Source of the DNA: an uncultured Dokdonia sp.
GTDB lineage: Bacteria > Bacteroidota > Bacteroidia > Flavobacteriales > Flavobacteriaceae
Assembly: GCF_937910895.1 (NCBI RefSeq)
Contig: NZ_CALEMI010000159.1
Coordinates: 24,117-88,116 of the forward strand
Length of the DNA: 64,000 nucleotides
Reading direction: 5' to 3'
The notes under the pieces were generated by a model. The model did not search any database. It had not been told where the DNA came from and saw nothing but the letters and a program-made list of their open reading frames with translations. Positions 54,753-63,895 of the stretch are shown piece by piece. Position 1 is the stretch's first letter. Every line of letters begins with the position of its first letter. Made by a program: the position numbers and the translations under genes.

Positions 54753-54980
54753 ATGAGCAGGTCAAAAAAGAAAACAAAGATTCACGGAATTACAACTGCA
54801 ACGTCTGAAAAGGAAAATAAACAAGACGCAAACAGAAAATTTCGGAGAACTATAAAACAAAAAGTTAAATCAGAGGAAACTGAATTACCTGAATTACGTG
54901 AAGTTTCGAATGTTTGGAGCTTTGACAAAGATGGAAAAAGATATAATCCTGAAATGACTGAAAAAGAATTACGGAAATAA
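54753..54980 (+). CDS. Hypothetical cassette protein 2
   Basis: The 75-residue protein is strongly basic at its start (MSRSKKKTKIHGITTATSEK, then NRKFRRTIKQKVK) and ends acidic (ELREVSNVWSFDKDGKRYNPEMTEKELRK). It has no membrane segment and would bind nucleic acid or a charged partner. It begins two bases after the previous stop, so the pair is co-translated. I know no function for it, though similar small basic proteins are common in Bacteroidota. Confidence 0.65.
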   Translation: MSRSKKKTKIHGITTATSEKENKQDANRKFRRTIKQKVKSEETELPELREVSNVWSFDKDGKRYNPEMTEKELRK

Positions 54981-55046
54981 AAAACGACACGCCAACAACG
55001 GTAACCGTTGCACAAGTCCATAATTCTAATAAAAACGACGCATTTT

Positions 55047-55071
55047 AAGCCTCTCTCCCGAGGCTTTTTTT
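55047..55071 (+). terminator. Intrinsic terminator after the cassette
   Basis: AAGCCTC and GAGGCTT pair around TCTCCC and are followed by T7, 66 bases after the second cassette gene and outside the repeat boundary. Confidence 0.85.
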
Positions 55072-55234
55072 ATGCCATCCGATATTCAGGTCTGATTTTA
55101 AAAACGGTTACATCAAAGGATATGAGGTCATAAAAAGTGATTTTGTAAAATTCCATCAGTTGGTGCCAGTTCGTAACTAGTGCGTTAGTAAGCCAGAAAT
55201 CAAGATGTATTTTCACTACAATTATTGATAATTC

Positions 55235-55250
55235 CGCTTTCGCGAAAGCG
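55235..55250. repeat. Dispersed palindrome copy 13 (intergenic)
   Basis: Perfect CGCTTTCGCGAAAGCG flanked by TTC and AAT, 24 bases downstream of the argS stop. Confidence 0.95.
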
Positions 55251-55273
55251 AATACCTCAACAAAACAAATCTT

Positions 55274-57049
55274 CTACATCCGCTCAGGCACATCAATCCC
55301 TAACAACCCAAACGTACTCTTAATGATTTGCGCGACTTTCCCACTCAAGGCTACACGGAAGGCTTTTTCTTCTTCGTTGTCAGTACCAAGGATAGGAATC
55401 TGTTGGTAAAAAGAATTAAACTCTTTGACTAAATCATAGGTGTAATTAGCAATTAATGCTGGACTATGATTTTGTGCTGCTTGTTGTACGATGGCTGGAT
55501 ATTCTTGAATCCATTTTAATAATTCCTTTTCTTTAGGTTCTAGCGAAGTAGTTGTGATCTTGGTGGCTACACCTAACTCTTTTGCTTTACGCAAGATAGA
55601 TTGGATCCGCGCATAAGTATACTGAATAAAAGGACCTGTGTTCCCTTGAAACTCTACAGACTCTTCTGGATTAAACAGAATACGTTTTTGAGGATCGACT
55701 TTTAGGATATAATACTTGAGTGCTCCTAACCCTATAATCTTGTAAAGTTCTTGCTTCTCTTCTTCAGAATAGCCTTCTAGTTTTCCGAGTTCTTTAGACA
55801 GAGTTTCGGCGGTGGTTGCCATTTCGGCAATCAGATCATCGGCATCTACGACCGTGCCTTCACGGGATTTCATTTTTCCAGAAGGAAGATCGACCATTCC
55901 GTAACTTAAATGGAATAAATTTTCTGCCCAATCGTAGCCAAGTTTCTTAAGGATTAAGAACAGTACTTTAAAGTGATAATCTTGCTCGTTTCCTACGGTA
56001 TAAATCATCCCGCCTACGTCTGGGTTGTCTTTAACACGTTGAATCGCCGTCCCAATATCTTGCGTCATATAAACTGCAGTTCCGTCCGAACGAAGGACTA
56101 ACTTTTCATCCAGACCATCTTCGGTCAAATCACACCAAACGGAACCATCTTCTTTCTTATAGAATACGCCTTTTTCTAGACCTTCTTCAATATTATCTTT
56201 TCCTAATAAATACGTGTTACTTTCATAATATAAACTATCAAAATCGACGCCTAAGTTTTTATAGGTGACGTCAAATCCAGCATACACCCAGCCATTCATT
56301 TTCTTCCAAAGGCTGATCACTTCTTCGTCTCCGGCTTCCCATTGAAGAAGCATATCTTGTGCTTCTAATAATAAAGGAGCTTCTTTCTTCGCTTCTTCTT
56401 CTGTTTTTCCAGATGCTATGAGTGTTTGTATTTCTGCTTTATATTCTTGATCAAACTTTACATAGTAGTTCCCAACCAACTTATCGCCTTTCAATCCTGT
56501 ACTTTCTGGGGTTTCGCCTTCCCCATATTTCTGCCAAGCCAACATCGACTTACAAATATGAATGCCTCGATCATTGATGATCTGCGTTTTGTATACCTTT
56601 TTTCCTGAGGCTTCGATAATTTTCGCGACAGCGTACCCCAATAAATTATTACGAACATGTCCTAAGTGTAGTGGCTTATTCGTATTAGGAGAAGAATATT
56701 CGACCATCACAGCTTTGCCTTCTGGAGCTTTTGTTCCATAAGTATCTTGATGCTGAATTTCTTTAAAGAAATCTACATAATAACTGTCAGCAATGACTAG
56801 GTTTAAGAATCCTTTGACCACATTAAAAGTACTTACCTCAGCTACATGCTCTACCAAAAATTCGCCAATTTGGGTGCCAATTTGCACAGGATTTCCTTTG
56901 ACAACACGTAACATCGGAAAAACAACGACCGTAATATCTCCCTCAAATTCTTTGCGAGTGGCTTGAAATTCTACCGTTTCAAGATTTGATTGATATAAGG
57001 AATAAATAGCTTTTTTTACCTGCGTTGTAAGCGTTTGCTGTAAGGACAT
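55274..57049 (-). CDS. argS: Arginyl-tRNA synthetase
   Basis: The 591-residue class I synthetase charges tRNA-Arg. The N-terminal Add1 domain leads to the HxGH-type PLHLGHVRNN (near 130), the KMSK-type loop appears as GKMKSREGTVV, and the C-terminal anticodon-binding helical domain ends LLGIDVPERM. Length and motif order are normal. A degenerate palindrome-like word lies at about 56630. A TATCTTTG promoter element is 56 bases upstream of the ATG. Confidence 0.96.
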   Translation of the reverse strand: MSLQQTLTTQVKKAIYSLYQSNLETVEFQATRKEFEGDITVVVFPMLRVVKGNPVQIGTQIGEFLVEHVAEVSTFNVVKGFLNLVIADSYYVDFFKEIQHQDTYGTKAPEGKAVMVEYSSPNTNKPLHLGHVRNNLLGYAVAKIIEASGKKVYKTQIINDRGIHICKSMLAWQKYGEGETPESTGLKGDKLVGNYYVKFDQEYKAEIQTLIASGKTEEEAKKEAPLLLEAQDMLLQWEAGDEEVISLWKKMNGWVYAGFDVTYKNLGVDFDSLYYESNTYLLGKDNIEEGLEKGVFYKKEDGSVWCDLTEDGLDEKLVLRSDGTAVYMTQDIGTAIQRVKDNPDVGGMIYTVGNEQDYHFKVLFLILKKLGYDWAENLFHLSYGMVDLPSGKMKSREGTVVDADDLIAEMATTAETLSKELGKLEGYSEEEKQELYKIIGLGALKYYILKVDPQKRILFNPEESVEFQGNTGPFIQYTYARIQSILRKAKELGVATKITTTSLEPKEKELLKWIQEYPAIVQQAAQNHSPALIANYTYDLVKEFNSFYQQIPILGTDNEEEKAFRVALSGKVAQIIKSTFGLLGIDVPERM

Positions 57050-57104
57050 GAATTCTTAAATTTAATAGATGTAAGATGCCCGTCTTCACAGGCATTTCTA
57101 AACG

Positions 57105-57112
57105 CAAAGATA
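57105..57112 (-). promoter_or_regulatory. Candidate -7 element of argS
   Basis: TATCTTTG followed by CG on the minus strand, 56 bases upstream of the argS ATG; -33 word unclear. Confidence 0.45.
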
Positions 57113-57335
57113 GCGTAAAAACGATATAATTTGTGTCTATCTCTAAGAGGAAAATAGTGACTTTACAGAAAAGTAAATGTATATAAGAATACCGTTTAAT
57201 CGCTAGTAGCTACGAATCCCAAACCCCGTACTTATACCTGTTTTTAAAAATACTCTTTTCTATTCACTTATAATTTATGAGATTCTTTGTAATTTTTAAT
57301 CCTTTAACAATCAAAGATGAATCTAACAAAAAGTC

Positions 57336-60300
57336 ATGAGCAAAAAATCCTCCGATCAAAATAATATAGATAAACCTACGGCAAACGATGTAAAATGCTG
57401 GGATAGCAATGGTGCTACAAAAGTAGTTACGCAACGTCTGAAAGAGATGTTTGTTGAAATGGGACAAAAAACACGGATTGAAAACGGGCAGAAACCTGCC
57501 GAGAGAGCCGTCTTTAGAAAACAACACGGAATTGCGTATGCTAATTTTGTGATCAATGAAGACATTCCTAAAAAATATAAAGTGGGCATATTTGCTGGCG
57601 ATTCGTATGAATGTGCGATGAGATTTTCTAGTGATACGGCACCTACCTCAACCGACTTGCATACCACGATGGGAGTTGGCTTAAAACTCTTTGGCGTAAA
57701 AGGAAGAAATTTATTTGGAGAAGGAGATACAGCCGATTTTATCTTTCAAAATATCGATCGGTTCTTTGCAAAAGACGCACAACAAATGTGTGCATTTACC
57801 ACAGCAGGCGTTGTCGATAAAGATTATGATGCATATATCAACAAACATCCAGAAGTTGGCAGGATTCTAGCTGCCATGGCGAAGGAAGAAGGTAGTTGCT
57901 TAAGTGCTGACTATTGGGCAATTCTTCCGTTTCAATTAGGAAAAACACAGATTGTAAAATACCGTTTGGTTCCAGAAGAAGGTACACCAAAAGGCGCTCC
58001 TTTTGACGATCCTAATTACCTGAAACTAGATTTAGAAAAACGGCTTCGTCAGGGCGATGCTACATTTAGATTTGAAGTGCAGTTACGCACCAATGACAAA
58101 ACCATGCCGCTGGATGATGCACAAGTTGTCTGGAGTACCAAAGAAAGTCCATACGTTTGTATTGCAAAATTACATATCCCACAACAGGATGTGACAGCGA
58201 TTGGTCAAGCTGAATTTGGTTCTAATTTATCCTTTAATATTTGGAGAACGCTAGCAGCTCACAAACCCTTAGGTTCTATAGCCGATGTGCGTAAGGATGT
58301 CTATGAAGCGAGTGCCAATGCACGACATCAAGCCAATGGACAACAATTGCAGGAACCGAAACAACGATGTCCTTTTTTTCAAGGAAACACCGATGAAGAT
58401 GATGATTGTATCGTCAGAGCAGGCATCTACCCTCCTATCGGAATCACACGTGTTGGGAATAGTGAAAACGAATACTATATAGGACCACTCGTTGATGTTC
58501 CAGAAGTAAAAGAAGATGACTATGCGTATAGAGATAAAACAGGTGCTTTAAAACGACAGGCAGCTCAATTTAGAATCTACGGATTTAATGCGGCTGGAAA
58601 AGCGGTAAAAGAATTAACTGCCGATAATGCAAAAATTACGTGGCATGCCCATTTAGCCAATCAAAAAGCATCTTGGTATCAGTTTCAAATTGCCTTAGAT
58701 ATTCCTGATGCTAGCAATCCAGATATTCCCCCTTCGCTTTTGCGAAATATTGACGTAAAAGATAGAAGCACTTTATTCATAGATGGAGGTGCGCAAAGTA
58801 TTTCAAAACCAAATGTTAAGACAGGATATACCTTTGAAGGAAAGTTTCAATCGAAAGATGTGTATTTAGGTGAAATGCATACGGATGAAAAAGGACGTTT
58901 AATCATGTTAGGGGGTCATGGGAAATCTGAAAACTTAAAAGGAGATATTGCGGTTACTTTTGCTAATAATGAAGGTTGGTATGACGATACTTCGGATGGT
59001 CCTATTACTGCCGATGTAGCATATAAAGGCGTAAAACTCAATGTAGACCCAGCATGGGTTGTTTGTGCACCACCAGATTATGCGCCGCTACAAAAATCGG
59101 TACGTACGATGTGGGATTTAATGCGAGATGTTGCTGTACGAGCGGGAATGCTAGAACGTCCTGCAAGACCATCGTTTACCAAAGATATTTTACCAATTTT
59201 TGAACGGATGACCAACTTACAATGGGTAAACGCAGGATTTGCGGGTGCTTTTGGTTGGGGAGGACAATTTGATTATACCTCTGAACAATGGGTAAAAAGA
59301 CTTGGAGATCCGTCGTCTGCTAATTATGAAATGCGTCGTACGATTTCAAATAATTTTCGTCGTTATGAGGTTTCTGGTGCAGAAGCTCCGCAATTATGGC
59401 CGTGGATGTATGGAGATGCGATTGCCATTCCAACCAATGGATCGGTACGTCAACACTCGACCTTATCCAGATTACAATTGAGCTTTTTAGATCAATGGGT
59501 CAAAGGGGATTTTGATGCAGATTTTGAAGAGGTAAGTACTCAAGTTATTACAGATATTGATCAATTATCAGTTGCAGATCAACCTGATATGTTGACGAAA
59601 GCAGCGATGGATTTCTGTCTTGCAGATGCGTTCCATCCTGGCTGTGAGATGACCTGGCCTATGCGTACGTCTGGAATGTACTCAGCGCCGTTTAGATTAA
59701 AACATGCGCCAAAAACACCACAAACGGATACAAGCTATTATGGCTCTACCATGGATAGCGGTGTGATTACGATGGCGGCTGGACCGTTGTTAGGCGGCCA
59801 AGTGCCTGGAGGAATTACACGTTGGATGGCTATTCCTTGGCAGACAGACACGGCAAGTTGTAGAGATGGATACACTAAATCGTATGATCCGTATTTACCA
59901 ACCTTCTGGCCTGCAAGAGTGCCTAATAATATCCTGAGTGAAGAACGCTATAAAGAAGCGATTGATCCAAAGTTGTCTGAAGAAACCCGTAGAGAAGCCT
60001 TTGCGTATCGTTATTTCTGGTTAGATGATTTACCAATGGATGGGGAAGCGCCAACGCAAACCAACCAGATCAATAAAATGGTCAAGTACTTTGATAAATT
60101 AGCTGTCGTTCAAGCAAGACCTGGGGTTACAGATAATCCAAATTTCCCGCCAGAAATGCAAATAGGTGTTGTCCCTAGTGAAAAGCAACAAGCCGCCTTA
60201 CTTACTGAGACCATGAAAGACTTAAAGAAAGTATTGAGCAGCAAAAAACGAATCGGTAAAAAAGAGCAAGACTTATTAGATACTACGATGAAGCATCTCT

Positions 60301-60554
60301 CGCATAAAAGCCTATTAAACGAGCAATTCTTAATGGAAGGTGCAAAAGATCAATTACTCACATTAATTGAAACTGAAGTCACAGAAGATTATAAAATCAC
60401 AGCTAGTATCGAACGGTTGTTACATCTATTAGCTTCAAAAACACATAAAGCAGATCAGGTAAAAACGGTACAACATCAAAAACAGCCAAGAACATCTGTA
60501 GGTGTTCCAGAAAAAATGGTGCGTTTTGAGAGGTTCATACCAAAAGAATATTAG
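57336..60554 (+). CDS. Catalase-like / LodA quinoprotein oxidase fusion
   Basis: The 1072-residue protein joins two enzyme types. Residues 1-340 form a catalase-family domain: FRKQHGIAYANF with His64 at the distal site, GIFAGDSYECAMRFSSD, VGLKLFGVKG, and RTLAAHKPLGSIADVRKDVYEASANARH. Residues 355-985 match the LodA/GoxA amino-acid oxidases: CIVRAGIYPPIGITRVGNS, FCLADAFHPGCEMTW (Cys761 or Cys770) and GGITRWMAIPWQTD (Trp830 or Trp835), the region supplying the Cys and Trp of the CTQ cofactor. A helical tail follows. The oxidase would make H2O2 and the fused domain could remove it. No signal peptide is seen, as in other LodA proteins. Confidence 0.85.
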   Translation: MSKKSSDQNNIDKPTANDVKCWDSNGATKVVTQRLKEMFVEMGQKTRIENGQKPAERAVFRKQHGIAYANFVINEDIPKKYKVGIFAGDSYECAMRFSSDTAPTSTDLHTTMGVGLKLFGVKGRNLFGEGDTADFIFQNIDRFFAKDAQQMCAFTTAGVVDKDYDAYINKHPEVGRILAAMAKEEGSCLSADYWAILPFQLGKTQIVKYRLVPEEGTPKGAPFDDPNYLKLDLEKRLRQGDATFRFEVQLRTNDKTMPLDDAQVVWSTKESPYVCIAKLHIPQQDVTAIGQAEFGSNLSFNIWRTLAAHKPLGSIADVRKDVYEASANARHQANGQQLQEPKQRCPFFQGNTDEDDDCIVRAGIYPPIGITRVGNSENEYYIGPLVDVPEVKEDDYAYRDKTGALKRQAAQFRIYGFNAAGKAVKELTADNAKITWHAHLANQKASWYQFQIALDIPDASNPDIPPSLLRNIDVKDRSTLFIDGGAQSISKPNVKTGYTFEGKFQSKDVYLGEMHTDEKGRLIMLGGHGKSENLKGDIAVTFANNEGWYDDTSDGPITADVAYKGVKLNVDPAWVVCAPPDYAPLQKSVRTMWDLMRDVAVRAGMLERPARPSFTKDILPIFERMTNLQWVNAGFAGAFGWGGQFDYTSEQWVKRLGDPSSANYEMRRTISNNFRRYEVSGAEAPQLWPWMYGDAIAIPTNGSVRQHSTLSRLQLSFLDQWVKGDFDADFEEVSTQVITDIDQLSVADQPDMLTKAAMDFCLADAFHPGCEMTWPMRTSGMYSAPFRLKHAPKTPQTDTSYYGSTMDSGVITMAAGPLLGGQVPGGITRWMAIPWQTDTASCRDGYTKSYDPYLPTFWPARVPNNILSEERYKEAIDPKLSEETRREAFAYRYFWLDDLPMDGEAPTQTNQINKMVKYFDKLAVVQARPGVTDNPNFPPEMQIGVVPSEKQQAALLTETMKDLKKVLSSKKRIGKKEQDLLDTTMKHLSHKSLLNEQFLMEGAKDQLLTLIETEVTEDYKITASIERLLHLLASKTHKADQVKTVQHQKQPRTSVGVPEKMVRFERFIPKEY

Positions 60555-60557
60555 TCC

Positions 60558-61676
60558 TTGGTACAGACAGAAACAGACATTCTTATTATAGGTGGCGGTA
60601 TTGCAGGTTGCATTGCCGCCATCTCTTTGGTAGATACACACACCGTTACTTTAATTGATAAATTAGAGCACCCAAAAGAACGTATTGGGGAATCGTTAGC
60701 ACCCGCTACACAAAGAATCCTTAGAGAACTTCATTTAGTAGACGATCTTCAATCTCATCAAGAATCCCTTTACATTCAGAATCTGGGAATGCAATCCTAT
60801 TGGGGAAGCGACCAAGTACATATTGTAGATCACTTACGCAATCCTGACGGCTTAAGTAAAAGTTTAGATAGAAAAGCGTTTGAAGAATTTCTTAGGGAAT
60901 CAGCGGTTTCTAGAGGTGTGCACTGTATCTGGCATACCAAGTTACATCATAGTAGATTTGAAGCCAACCAATGGCTCGTCACTACAAAATCAGTTGACCA
61001 ACAAGAACAGTGCATCAAAGCCAAATTTGTCATAGACGCCACAGGTCGACAATCTCACTTTGCAAGAAGTCAAGGTATCAAACGCTTATCTATTGACAAA
61101 CTAATAGCTTGTTGGGTCACACTCCCAAATACAGAAGAAAATAAGATGAGTACCATTACTGCGACGGAGCATGGCTGGTGGTACACCGCTGTCGTTCCGC
61201 AAAACAAACGTGTCATTGCTTTTCAAACAGATTCAGATCTAGTAGATAAAAGTACTTTTAAAGATTTGAATTCTTTTCTTAAGCTTGCTAAAGACACTAC
61301 TCAAATCAGCGCTATTTTAGATAAAAATAAAGCAGCTATCAAGTTTCATGGGACTGTTGCTGCAAATTCCACGCGACTAGAACAGGTTGTCGGACAACAA
61401 TGGGCTGCTTTAGGAGATGCTGCTATTAGCTTTGATCCGCTCTCTTCACAAGGGATGTTTCATGCTATGGCAAGTGCCATGCAATTAAAAAACCTACTTA
61501 TAGATTCAGCGATTATTCATAGACATACCAATCAAAAAGAAGCTGTATTTCAAAAGAGGTATACACTACAGATCCATGCGATATGGGATCAATATCTGCA
61601 TCATAAGAATATATTTTACAAAGCCGAAACACGTTGGAAAGAAAGCCCTTTCTGGAAGAGAAGACATCTCAATTAA
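60558..61676 (+). CDS. LodB-like flavoprotein for CTQ maturation
   Basis: The 372-residue protein starts with TTG three bases after the oxidase stop, so the two are translationally coupled. It has the dinucleotide motif IIGGGIAGCIAAISL (9-23), a GDAAISFDPLSSQGMFHAMASAM segment and the halogenase-like layout of LodB. LodB proteins are needed to form the cysteine tryptophylquinone cofactor of the partner oxidase in the cytoplasm. It lacks the Lys and WxWxIP motifs of active tryptophan halogenases. Confidence 0.85.
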   Translation: MVQTETDILIIGGGIAGCIAAISLVDTHTVTLIDKLEHPKERIGESLAPATQRILRELHLVDDLQSHQESLYIQNLGMQSYWGSDQVHIVDHLRNPDGLSKSLDRKAFEEFLRESAVSRGVHCIWHTKLHHSRFEANQWLVTTKSVDQQEQCIKAKFVIDATGRQSHFARSQGIKRLSIDKLIACWVTLPNTEENKMSTITATEHGWWYTAVVPQNKRVIAFQTDSDLVDKSTFKDLNSFLKLAKDTTQISAILDKNKAAIKFHGTVAANSTRLEQVVGQQWAALGDAAISFDPLSSQGMFHAMASAMQLKNLLIDSAIIHRHTNQKEAVFQKRYTLQIHAIWDQYLHHKNIFYKAETRWKESPFWKRRHLN

Positions 61677-61754
61677 TTATGATTCAAAACGTCTTCACTT
61701 AGTAAGAACAACAATTTATAGATGCGTTTTTCGTATTTTTATACAAAAAAGAAA

Positions 61755-62180
61755 ATGCTATTAAATGTATCATACAACAATCCAGAAATTCGAAAAAAGA
61801 TAGACGCAGAAGTAGGGAAACCTTTTCCTCTTTTTGAGCGTATCAAACAAGGAGGTATCGGGATAGGACATCTTATTATTACCTCTTCAAGTATTGAAAT
61901 TCAAAATCTACTCGCACTCGATAAGTATCGAAATAAATGTAACATTGAGTTACGTCCTAACGGAATTATCGTAGGCTTTCGCTCTTTGTTAGAATCTTAT
62001 GCGCTTGTGATTCCGTATTGGAAACTCACCATCTACAAAGGGAAATCTGAAGAGTATAGTATCTACAGAGATACGTATTGCATCAAAATTGAAGCAAAAA
62101 ATAAAAATGTACATCAGTTTATAAAACGTGTACTGACAGAAAAAGAAAAACAGTCTTTACCGACTATAGAAGATATATAA
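61755..62180 (+). CDS. Hypothetical protein after lodAB
   Basis: The start is placed at MLLNVSYNNPEIRKKIDAEVG; an in-frame ATG 33 bases upstream would add an unlikely MRFSYFYTKKK. The 141-residue protein contains a beta-rich central part (GIGHLIITSSSIEIQNLLALD, NGIIVGFRSLLESYALVIPYWKLTIYKG) and a basic end. It has no signal peptide and I do not recognise the family. It is 78 bases after the LodB gene and may belong to the same transcription unit. Confidence 0.6.
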   Translation: MLLNVSYNNPEIRKKIDAEVGKPFPLFERIKQGGIGIGHLIITSSSIEIQNLLALDKYRNKCNIELRPNGIIVGFRSLLESYALVIPYWKLTIYKGKSEEYSIYRDTYCIKIEAKNKNVHQFIKRVLTEKEKQSLPTIEDI

Positions 62181-62536
62181 TCTTGTTGTATGCGTGTATC
62201 CGCTTTCGCGAAAGCGGACTTAGTAAAACATGAAAAGAGAGGTATCAGGAAAGGGTAAGAATACCATAAAACTTATACCTAACCATTGATCTGCCAAGTT
62301 GTTTTAACTAATCGCTATTCTATTTTCATTTTATACTATATGTGGAGCTATAAACTTTGCTCTTTATTTTGTACCTTATAGTATTCATTTTTAACAAACT
62401 CGAATTTTATATAAAACATCGTCCTGATTGTTTTGTATACTGCTGTAGTAGAATAGTAGTATATGATTACCGCAGTGATGATTTCTCAATATACCATTCG
62501 GATTAAAAACCAATGTTACACTAAAACACCAAAATT
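62181..62536. other. Spacer before 62537 gene
   Basis: A 356-base AT-rich spacer with one palindrome copy (62201-62216) near its start. I see no RNA gene and no clear promoter. Confidence 0.5.
62201..62216. repeat. Dispersed palindrome copy 14 (intergenic)
   Basis: Perfect CGCTTTCGCGAAAGCG followed by GACTTA, 20 bases after the stop at 62180. Confidence 0.95.
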
Positions 62537-62983
62537 ATGAAAGCTATATTACTCTTTAGTTGTTACTTGATGGTTGCTACACTCGTATTGGGTGATGGAA
62601 GAAATATAACAGACGAAAAAGTCTCTTTAGAAGGGGTTTGGGAACTGCAAAACCAACAGATGTATGAAAATGGTAATGTATCAGAAGTCATGGAAAATGA
62701 AAACGGATACAGACAGGTCAAAATGTATAGTAAAGGAAAGGTGATGTGGACACGTAATGATCCATCGGATAGTAATGAATGGTTTGGATATGGGACTTAT
62801 ACTGTAAAAGATGGAATGTTAGAAGAACGTCTAGAATACGCATCAGGTCCTATGATGAAAATTGTAGATACCACACAGGTTTTCAAATTTGAGCTTGTGA
62901 TGGAAAAGAACGCATATCAACAAATCGAATTAGATGAGAACGGCAATCGTTTTCAAGGAGAAAGTTACATCCGCTTAGAATAA
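62537..62983 (+). CDS. Hypothetical secreted lipocalin-like protein
   Basis: The 148-residue protein has a signal peptide (MKAILLFSCYLMVATLVLG) and a mature domain opening SLEGVWELQNQQMYENG, then YRQVKMYSKGKVMWTRND, FGYGTYTVKDGMLEERLEY and YIRLE. This is the layout of small lipocalin-like DUF proteins that bind a hydrophobic ligand. There is no lipobox. Ligand and role are unknown. Confidence 0.65.
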   Translation: MKAILLFSCYLMVATLVLGDGRNITDEKVSLEGVWELQNQQMYENGNVSEVMENENGYRQVKMYSKGKVMWTRNDPSDSNEWFGYGTYTVKDGMLEERLEYASGPMMKIVDTTQVFKFELVMEKNAYQQIELDENGNRFQGESYIRLE

Positions 62984-63087
62984 ATAGATATCAAATTTTA
63001 AGATTCTTTATAAAGATTTTAGCGGTTCTTTAACACTAAATATGGTACTCATTTCTTATATTAAAATTAAATAAAAAAGAAAAAGAA

Positions 63088-63225
63088 ATGATAGAAGAAA
63101 ACAGAAAATTTAAAAGAACAACAGAACAATCAACTCCAACAAATCCTACGGGAAGCACAGATGTTACTCCTAAAGAATTTGATATAAATAGAGATACTAT
63201 TAAAGATGGTCAATCCAAAAAATAA
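63088..63225 (+). CDS. Short hydrophilic protein, 45 residues
   Basis: The ATG at 63088, preceded by AAGAAAAAGAA, opens a 45-residue frame rich in Thr, Pro, Lys and Asp (FKRTTEQSTPTNPTGSTDVT, ending DGQSKK). It has no membrane segment and looks intrinsically disordered. It may be a stress-related small protein like the CsbD gene downstream, but I know no family. Confidence 0.45.
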   Translation: MIEENRKFKRTTEQSTPTNPTGSTDVTPKEFDINRDTIKDGQSKK

Positions 63226-63463
63226 TCTTTACTAGTATAAGATAAATCATTGGTTTTGCTAAAATCATTATCCTATATCCATAAAAAGCTTGAAGAAAAT
63301 ATATTCTCAGGCTTTCTTATTTAAAGGATTTAAAATGTAATCTAGAAACTGGTTTAAAATAATTTTTTACCGTTAATAATAGATGTTTTAAGAGCAACAC
63401 CATGGTAATTTTCTTAATAGATTAGACGTCACATTAAATGAATTTTTAATTAAAAACAACACT

Positions 63464-63649
63464 ATGAACTCAGAACAATTAGAAGGAAAATGGAAACAAG
63501 TCAAAGGAAAGTTTAAAGAGAAATATGGTGATGTCACAGATGATGACATGACTTATTCTGAAGGCAAATTTGATCAAATGCTAGGAAAACTTCAAGAAAA
63601 GACAGGAAAGAAAAAGGAAGAACTTAAAGAAGAAATAGAGAAGCTATAA
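63464..63649 (+). CDS. CsbD-family stress protein
   Basis: The 61-residue protein is a typical CsbD: MNSEQLEGKWKQVKGKFKEKYGDVTDDDMTYSEGKFDQMLGKLQEKTG, then a Lys/Glu-rich helical end. CsbD proteins accumulate under general stress (sigma-B in Bacillus; osmotic and phosphate stress elsewhere), with unknown mechanism. The gene has its own terminator at 63670. Confidence 0.9.
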   Translation: MNSEQLEGKWKQVKGKFKEKYGDVTDDDMTYSEGKFDQMLGKLQEKTGKKKEELKEEIEKL

Positions 63650-63669
63650 GTTTTTATCCATTTTATTAA

Positions 63670-63713
63670 AATAAGAAAGCCTAAAATCAATTGATTTTAG
63701 GCTTTCTTATTTT
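63670..63713 (+). terminator. Intrinsic terminator after csbD
   Basis: A near-perfect palindromic stem (AATAAGAAAGCCTAAAATCA and its inverse) followed by TTTT, 21 bases after the csbD stop. Confidence 0.9.
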
Positions 63714-63756
63714 TGGTCGGGAGTAATTACGCTTTAGGCGTGACAACCTCTATTTT

Positions 63757-63771
63757 GTCGGGATGGCAGGG
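63757..63771 (-). repeat. Partial copy of the tRNA-Pro 3' end
   Basis: GTCGGGATGGCAGGG matches GTCGGGGTGGCAGGA of the tRNA-Pro 3' end (63927-63941) except at two positions. A shorter piece, GGTCGGGAG, lies at 63715-63723. Confidence 0.55.
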
Positions 63772-63841
63772 TTAACTCTGTTGATCCTGATTTTGGGTAT
63801 GTTGCTCAACTAAATCCATCACAGGCAATGTCTGTGTGTCC

Positions 63842-63895
63842 TTTTTTATTTACAACAAGACTTCAAGCGAGCTTGGTCTTGTTGTAAATAAAAAA
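63842..63895. repeat. Long hairpin downstream of tRNA-Pro
   Basis: TTTTTTATTTACAACAAGAC (63842-63861) pairs perfectly with 63876-63895, and the loop holds CAAGC-GA-GCTTG. It could be a terminator in either direction. Confidence 0.7.

Larger units (their letters stand above)
54412..55004. mobile_element. Inverted-repeat-bounded two-gene cassette
   Basis: The left end reads TACCGC-GTTGGCGTG (54412-54426). The right end, read in inverse, is TACCGTT-GTTGGCGTG (54988-55003). So two small genes are framed by 9-base perfect and 14-base near-perfect inverted repeats. At the right end CAACGGT-A-ACCGTTG forms its own palindrome. The layout resembles mobile gene cassettes common in Bacteroidota and has no transposase. 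Confidence 0.5.

Noticed and set aside
53038..55273. LanB, LanC or peptidase-transporter genes near the peptide precursors
   Set aside because: No frame in this region or elsewhere in the window has the size or motifs required.
63715..63790. A second tRNA gene
   Set aside because: Only pieces of a 3' end are present; no anticodon arm or matching 5' strand can be built.
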